This document shows positions 61,201-64,000 of a DNA stretch of 64,000 nt, one piece after another. A program made the position numbers and the translations under genes. Under the pieces are notes generated by a model, which was not told where the DNA came from, searched no databases, and saw nothing but the letters and a program-made list of their open reading frames with translations. Source of the DNA: Gavia stellata (lineage: Eukaryota > Chordata > Aves > Gaviiformes > Gaviidae); the NCBI RefSeq assembly GCF_030936135.1, contig NC_082619.1:9062708-9126707 (forward strand), read 5' to 3'. Position 1 is the stretch's first letter. Each line of letters begins with the position of its first letter.

Positions 61201-64000
61201 GCTGTGAAGAATTGCTGGTGTGTGGCTGGATTCTCTATTAAAATATTTGAGCTTAGAGAGCCCAGGTTTTGTATTTACCTGGAGCATGAGGTAGTCAGCA
61301 TGGGAACAGGTTCTAACCATGGACAGAAGGAGAATGCAGGCCTGGGTGGCACCATGCATTCACGGGTGGTGGCACCATGCATTCACAGACCAGGCAGCTG
61401 GACCCACCTGTACGCAATCGCGTATTTCCCTTTGTTCTTCAGGGTTAGCACCTGCTTTGCCTCATCCAGGACCTTAAGGATCCCAAAATCCACGCTGCCA
61501 TCTGTACCTGCAGAAAACCCCCAGAGAGAGGTAAGAAATGGTGAATATTTGTGAGCTGCTGCAGACTACACCAAGTGACAAGATACAGATTTGGAGTTCT
61601 CAGGTAGCACAAAACCCTTCTCGGCAAGTTCCTCTTATGGAAGGTTTTTCTAGCTACTTTGCTGCCCTTTCCCTTACTTGGAGAATATGTGTAGGGTTTA
61701 GTAGCTAAGGAGCTCACTTTCCTTCTGCCTGCTTCCAAGCACAGATCCAACAACTCTCTGTGCCATGCCGAGCATTCACGAATTGCCAATTGCTTGTTCA
61801 CACCACTGTCATTTCAAAGCCCCCAAATCAATCTGCACATGAAGTTGCACACTTCAAAGTTTGGAGGCGAGAGACTCAAGGCTCTCTCTGTGCCCTGACA
61901 GTGCTTCACTCCACGCAGCTTGCAGGATACGTGCGTTACGTATCCGTGCCACGCTTGCATGGTACCCCATCCTGTTCCAAGTGCCCTGGTTGCTCACCTG
62001 CCAAGACAATGCCATGCACCGGACTACATGGCTTCGGGGGCATCCACTCACCTTTAGAAATGCCGATGCTCAAAGCAACGTCATAGGCCTCCGCAAGGAT
62101 TTGGATATTTTCAGTCTGAACAATCCCCAGGACGTTTTCTGCATCTGAAACCTGAGATGGCAAGAAACAAACACTGCTTAGACCATTCTCAATTCTTTTG
62201 GAGGACAACATACGAGGCCTTGCCTCTGCCGGCTGCTTCCACCATGGCCTCCCCTGCTTGACAAGCATTTGTGACTCCCAAACTTTCCTAACCCGTTCAT
62301 CTCATGGGCCGACCCAGCGAGATTCTGACGCAGGAAGAAACCCTGTCAGCCCACCTCGGCCCTCCTCTAGCAGCAGTGTTGCTGCTAAAGCGCCCTGGGA
62401 AGCAAGGGGATGTTAAAGCAACCACAAGAAGTGTGAGGTGTCCCAGAGCACATGGCATTGATGCCCAACCCTCTCCTCTTCAACCACCCAGCACCCTCAC
62501 TGAAACACAGCCCCTAAACCATGGGGAACAAAATCCCAGGCTGAGAGTTTGTTGCTCCATGTTAAGAGCCCCAGACGGACTCCAGGATGGCTGCAGGGAG
62601 CACGCCCAAGTCTGGACAACCAAACGACAGCACTCAACCATGCACAGCAGCAAGGTTGTTGTTGTACGGGCTCAGGACGAAGCCTCAAAACCCAGACGTA
62701 AGCCACGCAGAGGCAGCGCCTCTTCCTGAGGTGCTGTACACAGCAGTACATCTCTTCCGGACTCCACAGCGTACTTGCCCCATGAAGCTCAGCTACAAGA
62801 GCACCCTAGGAGTCACCTAGTTTCCAAAACGTTATCCTTCAGTGAGAGTCCCTTGCTGCTAAGGGACTGGCCCCCCGGCAACGGAGGAAGAAAGGAATCT
62901 CAGGAAGGCTCATCCTTTTGCCCTCTTGGCAGGGTACACTTCAAGCACAGTCTCCATCCCCAAGAGCACAGCGATCACTCTGCCCTGCTCTGCCAGGGAG
63001 GGCACAGTCCCCCTCACCTCTAGTCGGATCATCTTCTTAACCGTTAGAGCCTTCGTGGCCTTGAAATACAGACGCACGCCAAACTCCGTGCAGGGAGCAA
63101 TGATGCCCTCATCCTGTGACGCGGAGAAGTCCTCGCCGAGGTTTTCCAGCCCACTGAGCCGCCAGGCCACGGGCAGTGGGGTGCTGTTTCGCAGCACCAG
63201 CGTCTTGCTGTCCCTCCTGTAGAGACAAGACGACACTCAGCACCGATTGCTCGACAGTCGTGCTAGCCTTGCAATGGAATGCAACTTGGAGCAGCCCTAG
63301 CCATGCGTATGAAATCATATTTTAATGTTTTCCCTATGTCACAAGTCTGAGAGGTGAGGTCCTTGGGGGACAGCTTGGTGTCAGAAGTGTATCCAAGAGA
63401 AGGGAGATAAGGAGGAGCCACTGGACTGCTCTGCAACCAGCAGACAAGATATCAGTGCATCGAGATGCCCATGGCACAGCATTGCTGGGGGGGTATGGAG
63501 CTCGTGGCTGTTACAGGATATCGGAGCCAGCGAGGAATGGTGAGCAAGGGACTGGGAATTGCTGAAGAAAAAGGGATGCTAGCCCAGCCTCCAACCTGAG
63601 TGGCCACACAGCCGGCGAGAGAAGCTGAAGGGAGGCCCACTGTCAGCTCTCGTCCCCAGCAGAGCGGCTGCGGGATGACTGACCTGTGCAGAAGCAGCCT
63701 GTCGAAATGCACCTGCTTGGAGCTGACCCCCAGCTCCACCTGCACCCCCTGGCAGCACAGGCGGAAGACCACTGGCTCTGGGTTGTCCTTAATGCAGCAG
63801 ATGAGGTTGTCTTCCACGAGGCCAGCTGAATTGGGGTACGCCCAAACGCTCAGCTCCTAGCCCCGTCCCCGCAAAAAGAAATACAGAAGAGCATTCAGTG
63901 AGCAGGAGGAACGGCTCCTGGGCACTTCTACCAGTGCCTGCCCTACCTGTCCGTCTCCTACCTGCTTCTCGTTAGGTTTCAGCCTCATGCTGGGGGGGTC
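36782..64000 (-). CDS. HYDIN: HYDIN, 3' part (36 exons, 5'-truncated by window edge)
   Basis: HYDIN is a very large protein of the central-pair apparatus (C2b projection) of motile cilia and sperm flagella; its loss causes immotile-cilia hydrocephalus in mammals. Translated exons match the C-terminal ~44% of vertebrate HYDIN in order (human protein about 5,120 residues), built of repeated ASH/MSP-like beta-sandwich modules. Exons (minus strand, 5' to 3'): 63962-64000 partial, 63684-63856, 63018-63216, 62052-62151, 61408-61507, 60723-60891, 60204-60442, 59767-59881, 58946-59150, 58353-58588, 57470-57621, 56299-56491, 55308-55416, 54464-54724, 53822-53964, 53261-53479, 51942-52102, 51252-51364, 49397-49643, 48639-48852, 47831-47969, 47324-47489, 46749-46896, 45275-45482, 44802-45024, 44071-44240, 43680-43878, 43349-43505, 42947-43227, 42381-42600, 41329-41541, 39716-39876, 39245-39395, 38601-38831, 37760-37984, 36782-37273. 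All have GT-AG borders and phases agree except around three exons with indels (48639, 44802, 43349). The assignment rests on remembered family sequence, not on a search. Confidence 0.95.
37760..37984 (-). CDS. HYDIN: HYDIN exon w35
   Basis: Reads ADLVFEYQPMKIGESSGR, then LQSSDLGSFYYNLHLKAT and LGSSQTITAKITNYARQK. 'F-E-Y-Q-P-x-K-x-G-E' and 'D-L-G-x-x-Y-Y-x-L-x-L-K-A-T' match HYDIN near its C-terminus. Donor GTGACC. Confidence 0.95.
38601..38831 (-). CDS. HYDIN: HYDIN exon w34
   Basis: Reads VTFLNEVTKEYLFYTVTF, then VEMTAAVRQRVSSTVKVE and PVTFATDCKVPDVNVPPH. 'V-E-N-P-L-P-V-P-V-T-F' is a typical module core. Both borders are phase 0. Confidence 0.95.
39245..39395 (-). CDS. HYDIN: HYDIN exon w33
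   Basis: Reads FLVVVDILKPENLESSS, then LQGLDYIVVPGSAKKDYK and SYKEGVFNAT. 'G-L-D-Y-I-x-V-x-x-G-S-x-K-D-Y-K-L' is conserved. Donor GTAAGT. Confidence 0.95.
39716..39876 (-). CDS. HYDIN: HYDIN exon w32
   Basis: Reads GSIFFPLPDGTGLYYLL, then IFRQVPCRTSYTELIPV and NWLNRPQ. 'F-F-P-L-P-D-G-T-G' and 'P-C-x-T-x-Y-T-E-L' match the family. Acceptor TGTCTCTAG, donor GTGAGT. Confidence 0.95.
39877..41328 (-). other. HYDIN: HYDIN intron with CR1 remnant
   Basis: Flanking exons join as KKHHQ-GSIFF, as in the family. It contains the CR1 remnant at 41187-41254 and no exon. Confidence 0.75.
41187..41254 (-). mobile_element. CR1 LINE 3' remnant in HYDIN intron
   Basis: GGGATCACAGGATAATTTCA followed by GGAGGGGACCTCTGAAGG and TCATCTTGTCCAACCC is the complement of a diverged CR1 3' UTR. 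About 70 bp are recognisable. Confidence 0.75.
41329..41541 (-). CDS. HYDIN: HYDIN exon w31
   Basis: Reads TLTFACDVRQEHSQTILL, then VQPVIEGEHWKGPEFF and NKPYKITYQPLTMSSEKK. 'E-G-E-H-W-x-G-P-E-F' is highly conserved. Both borders are phase 0 (donor GTATGT). A CR1 remnant begins about 75 bp 3' of it. Confidence 0.95.
42381..42600 (-). CDS. HYDIN: HYDIN exon w30
   Basis: Reads FKWDIASFKPDFSISPAK, then GMDVPFVVTFHPSKLSHA and LKCFIQGSEPLRLTLAG. 'R/K-F-K-W-D-I' and 'F-S-I-S-P-x-x-G-Y-I' are hallmark HYDIN strands. Donor GTAACT. Confidence 0.95.
42947..43227 (-). CDS. HYDIN: HYDIN exon w29
   Basis: Reads VLCLNPTTELSLKPKGDT, VEVTFSPKRRIQPFTEEV, then MECHGLVRSLFMVRGSCQ and ISLDQEHLSFG-type repeats (VSLDQEHLSFGAVVQQS). 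It ends MQNTGDIGV plus two bases at a weak GTAATG donor. Confidence 0.95.
43349..43505 (-). CDS. HYDIN: HYDIN exon w28, two bases missing
   Basis: Starts VDVVEPRGKVVKLGALSI then KKMVTIANK, meets a stop a few codons on, and is restored in another frame as APLTFKLRLMSTMPELQE. The exon is 157 nt where phases require 159, so a 2-nt deletion near 43413-43416 fits best. Confidence 0.9.
43680..43878 (-). CDS. HYDIN: HYDIN exon w27
   Basis: Reads LNCLFTNTAYLEVDFPGH, then VEVPITFYPREVASYHEL and PFAINGLCQQTVEVRGRG. This is a full ASH-like strand set. Donor GTGAGA in phase 0. Confidence 0.95.
44071..44240 (-). CDS. HYDIN: HYDIN exon w26
   Basis: Reads ISKGPTFTCVFLATVVVP, then TRLDFGACFIYHAGMPPA and TLVITNKADRDM. 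'F-G-x-C-F-I-Y-x-A-G-M-P-P' is strongly conserved in HYDIN. Donor GTAGGC. Confidence 0.95.
44802..45024 (-). CDS. HYDIN: HYDIN exon w25, frame broken in a run of seven C
   Basis: Starts VQLNENIKRIFSIHNNGK then FSWELSG in one frame. It continues ARKQVLAITPQTGTVQAE and HPQKMCSLKDVELTLQ in the next frame. The shift lies at the C7 run (plus-strand G at 44932-44938). Length is 223 nt, against 222 required by flanking phase-0 borders. Confidence 0.9.
45275..45482 (-). CDS. HYDIN: HYDIN exon w24
   Basis: Reads LPITVIFTPTLEGEVVFN, then NVKRKTQPLSLNIKATGY and EVNVIDLKE. The order 'I-x-F-T-P-x-x-E-G-x-x-x-F-N-L-x-C-N-V-K' is diagnostic for this HYDIN segment. Donor GTGAGC. Confidence 0.94.
45483..46748 (-). 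other. HYDIN: HYDIN intron, 1.3 kb
   Basis: Flanking exons join as APLSR-LPITV in frame. No repeat or RNA gene seen. Confidence 0.7.
46749..46896 (-). CDS. HYDIN: HYDIN exon w23
   Basis: Reads HEVRQTVYMINSEKEAFS, then CNTSVKIEPLKDSIAPLS. 'V-x-x-I-N-S-E-K-E-x-F-S-F' is a family strand. Acceptor CTCTCCCCAG, donor GTAACA. Confidence 0.93.
47324..47489 (-). CDS. HYDIN: HYDIN exon w22
   Basis: Reads IKFEFVPRHLDITESFW, then PEQSISVPFLLVGNTTDP and LDRSHLNFHLLLI. Acceptor CTCCCCCAG, donor GTGAGC. Confidence 0.94.
47831..47969 (-). CDS. HYDIN: HYDIN exon w21
   Basis: Reads TIRVMNPTSSMYSFQW, then AFFCLTERGQIQPGKKAE. It begins with one base of a split codon, which shows that the preceding exon should end in phase 2. 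Donor GTGGGT. Confidence 0.92.
48639..48852 (-). CDS. HYDIN: HYDIN exon w20, frame broken near its 3' end
   Basis: Reads IPNLKPNQKCPEVVVKGR, then CHFELEDSDYITAKRRNP and TKVIEFAAIGSA. The next 10 codons fit the family (GRNSR joining TIRVMNP) only if one base is removed around 48651-48656. The exon is 214 nt, whereas neighbouring phases need 213. Confidence 0.9.
49397..49643 (-). CDS. HYDIN: HYDIN exon w19
   Basis: Starts EFLSSTSGTSVKLRSSRC (Ser-rich linker), then AAPLFSVEPGSGTIAAGE and FFQMKFSPVYVGDFQSRM. The acceptor at 49644-49645 (TCACTGCAG) is set by phase with the previous exon. Confidence 0.92.
49644..51251 (-). other. HYDIN: HYDIN intron, 1.6 kb
   Basis: The largest HYDIN intron in the window. 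Flanking exons join in frame (PSLDG-GEFLSS), so no exon is missing here. Nothing else recognised. Confidence 0.75.
51252..51364 (-). CDS. HYDIN: HYDIN exon w18
   Basis: Reads FQLSNTGNVALEYTWMRA then HTGELLLPSLD. 'L-x-N-T-G-x-V-x-L-x-Y-x-W' is the family's inner strand pair. Donor GTAAGG. Confidence 0.93.
51942..52102 (-). CDS. HYDIN: HYDIN exon w17
   Basis: Starts VVEPEPEPAHTVLEKSSR, then DYAEFKLDTDMIQFEETL and ends LFQTRTF plus two bases. It joins directly to FQLSNTGNVALEYTW. An intervening open stretch near 51615-51660 is therefore not an exon. Confidence 0.92.
52103..53260 (-). other. HYDIN: HYDIN intron, 1.2 kb
   Basis: Contains a roughly 19-bp imperfect tandem duplication near 53035-53075 (AAACGTCTCTTGTCAAACT / AAACATCTCTCGTC). 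No exon or RNA gene seen. Confidence 0.7.
53261..53479 (-). CDS. HYDIN: HYDIN exon w16
   Basis: Reads VGHLHAGCAKDITVTLKS, KKHPVKCKVARIAFQLP and DDRLRTVKWVDAM, ending LKKK. Both borders are phase 0 (acceptor CCCTAG, donor GTAAGA). Confidence 0.93.
53822..53964 (-). CDS. HYDIN: HYDIN exon w15
   Basis: Reads TRVDHIQFGDCHIGAPYP, then FTITNRSSGEAVRFEW and TPFHFSPQ. This is a complete ASH-module core (I-x-F-G-x-C ... F-T-I-x-N). Donor GTGAGT. Confidence 0.95.
54464..54724 (-). CDS. HYDIN: HYDIN exon w14
   Basis: Reads RKPHTACLVLHHGELAEF, DVLFKPNLAQRVEGKI and DIQLVGEGYEDDFTLDNI, then an acidic stretch rich in Glu and Asn ending LEEDVIE. Acceptor TGCTGTGCAG, donor GTAAGA. Confidence 0.94.
55308..55416 (-). 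CDS. HYDIN: HYDIN exon w13
   Basis: Reads LMIDLLDEGGVFFLKARP then CIYQAAGTKEDSPGE. Acceptor CCCTTTTCTCAG, donor GTAAAT. Confidence 0.92.
56299..56491 (-). CDS. HYDIN: HYDIN exon w12
   Basis: Reads PAAIKAQSLTFDISGDGH, then LRPVLHNKRGNPLLLF and KLSLVLQNDGVVPVQ. LLGDSEKLSLVLQNDGVVP is a standard module strand pair. Donor GTGAGG in phase 0. Confidence 0.93.
57470..57621 (-). CDS. HYDIN: HYDIN exon w11
   Basis: Reads LNSPVSHIFEVDPIRTCVP, then ATVTFTPQAMQSYQCTFE. I chose the acceptor TTCCCCAAG at 57622-57623 over the one 8 bases inside the exon because only the former matches the phase of the previous exon. Confidence 0.9.
58058..58185 (-). mobile_element. CR1 LINE 3' fragment in HYDIN intron
   Basis: GAATCACGGAATCACTACGG and AAGATCATCAAGTCCAACCA mark the same CR1 subfamily as the VAC14-intron copies. 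Only about 130 bp remain. Confidence 0.88.
58353..58588 (-). CDS. HYDIN: HYDIN exon w10
   Basis: Reads FVVDDMESIFEEHRICSS, then DENKFIFTNVLVGHRATA and VVFSIKPIPSK. Joins in frame to LNSPVS of the next exon. Donor GTAGGA. A CR1 fragment lies in the intron 3' of this exon. Confidence 0.93.
58946..59150 (-). CDS. HYDIN: HYDIN exon w9
   Basis: Reads ARLTLGMFTVYPGFGSIPP, then GQQMITVDCHAEPVG and DPTDNPLGIPYTLFAES. The 'V-x-P-x-x-G-x-I-P-P-G' strand is typical of the family. Donor GTACGC. Confidence 0.92.
59767..59881 (-). CDS. HYDIN: HYDIN exon w8
   Basis: Basic, Ser-rich linker between modules: AHRIKSARSHESENLGKM then RQSKRSLPKDTNTILQ. Acceptor CTCCTCTCAG, donor GTGGGT. Confidence 0.9.
60204..60442 (-). 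CDS. HYDIN: HYDIN exon w7
   Basis: Begins VIEPSICEGGETIAVVPV and later reads SIYPASLINFGALTNGT and CTFTLENKG. INFGALTNGTRKT is a clear module start (F-G-x-L-x-x-G-x-x-K). Donor GTGAGA after two bases of a codon. Confidence 0.93.
60723..60891 (-). CDS. HYDIN: HYDIN exon w6
   Basis: Reads FKLEAADTNVRDLASHF, then FTIQPQKGVL and VRLLFHPKMEM. The order 'I-x-P-x-x-G-x-L ... V-x-L-x-F-x-P' is the family's module signature. Donor GTGAGC in phase 0. Confidence 0.92.
61408..61507 (-). CDS. HYDIN: HYDIN exon w5
   Basis: Reads TDGSVDFGILKVLDEAKQ then LTLKNKGKYAIAY. The pattern 'D-F-G ... L-K-N-K-G-K-Y' is the conserved start of a HYDIN repeat. Acceptor TTTCTGCAG, donor GTGGGT. Confidence 0.93.
62052..62151 (-). 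CDS. HYDIN: HYDIN exon w4
   Basis: Short 100-nt exon reading VSDAENVLGIVQTENIQI then AEAYDVALSI. Splice borders are CATCTCAG and GTGAGT. It leaves one base that joins in frame to the next exon. Confidence 0.92.
63018..63216 (-). CDS. HYDIN: HYDIN exon w3
   Basis: Reads RDSKTLVLRNSTPLPVAW to KKMIRLE. RNSTPLPVAWRL is the typical 'N-x-T/S-x-x-P-V-x-W' strand of an ASH-like module. Acceptor CTCTACAG, donor GTGAGG in phase 0. Confidence 0.92.
63684..63856 (-). CDS. HYDIN: HYDIN exon w2
   Basis: Starts ELSVWAYPNS after a GGGGCTAG acceptor. It carries a Cys-rich strand (LICCIKDN, FRLCCQGVQVELG) typical of HYDIN beta-sandwich modules. It ends LLLH plus two bases at a GTCAGT donor. Confidence 0.88.
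63962..64000 (-). CDS. HYDIN: HYDIN exon w1 (partial at window edge)
   Basis: Only the last 13 codons are in the window. They end LKPNEKQ, followed by a GTAGGA donor in phase 0. The exon continues beyond base 64000. Confidence 0.8.

Overview
This is a piece of a bird nuclear genome. The evidence is several 3'-anchored CR1 non-LTR retrotransposon copies whose 3' ends read ATTCTATGATTC or its complement, compact vertebrate introns, and the linked genes HYDIN and VAC14. These two genes are also neighbours, in the same order and orientation, on human 16q22. No sequence gaps are visible.

All genes lie on the minus strand, so they read from high to low coordinates. From 64000 down to 36782 is the 3' part of HYDIN, a giant axonemal central-pair protein. 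I could place 36 consecutive coding exons with splice sites, about 6.77 kb of coding sequence or 2,250 residues, ending at the natural stop. The 5' part lies beyond the right edge. HYDIN stops 257 bp before the VAC14 start codon, and a probable HYDIN poly(A) signal sits inside that gap, next to the VAC14 CpG-rich promoter. VAC14 is the scaffold of the PIKfyve-FIG4 complex. Nine coding exons are found between 36525 and 11302. Exons for a central segment are not found where expected (22.5-27.4 kb). The last third of the protein is absent and should lie beyond the left edge. VAC14 introns hold a tRNA-Gly(GCC)-like gene, five CR1 copies and several small repeats.

The first ~5.3 kb is AT-rich, unlike the GC-rich rest. 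It contains four exon remnants of a STE20-type kinase close to MAP4K3, with introns retained but with frameshifts. I read this as an unprocessed pseudogene fragment, either inside the last part of VAC14 or brought in by an assembly join.

The two real genes carry unexpected lesions. HYDIN has three frame-breaking indels in 36 otherwise well-kept exons. VAC14 has a 7-bp tandem duplication in its first exon and an AT instead of AG at one splice acceptor. Because VAC14 is broadly required and both genes otherwise look conserved, assembly or sequencing errors are the simplest explanation, but real gene decay is not excluded. I saw no clear new biological system. The most interesting items are the MAP4K3 fragment, the near-abutting HYDIN-VAC14 junction and the clustered lesions.
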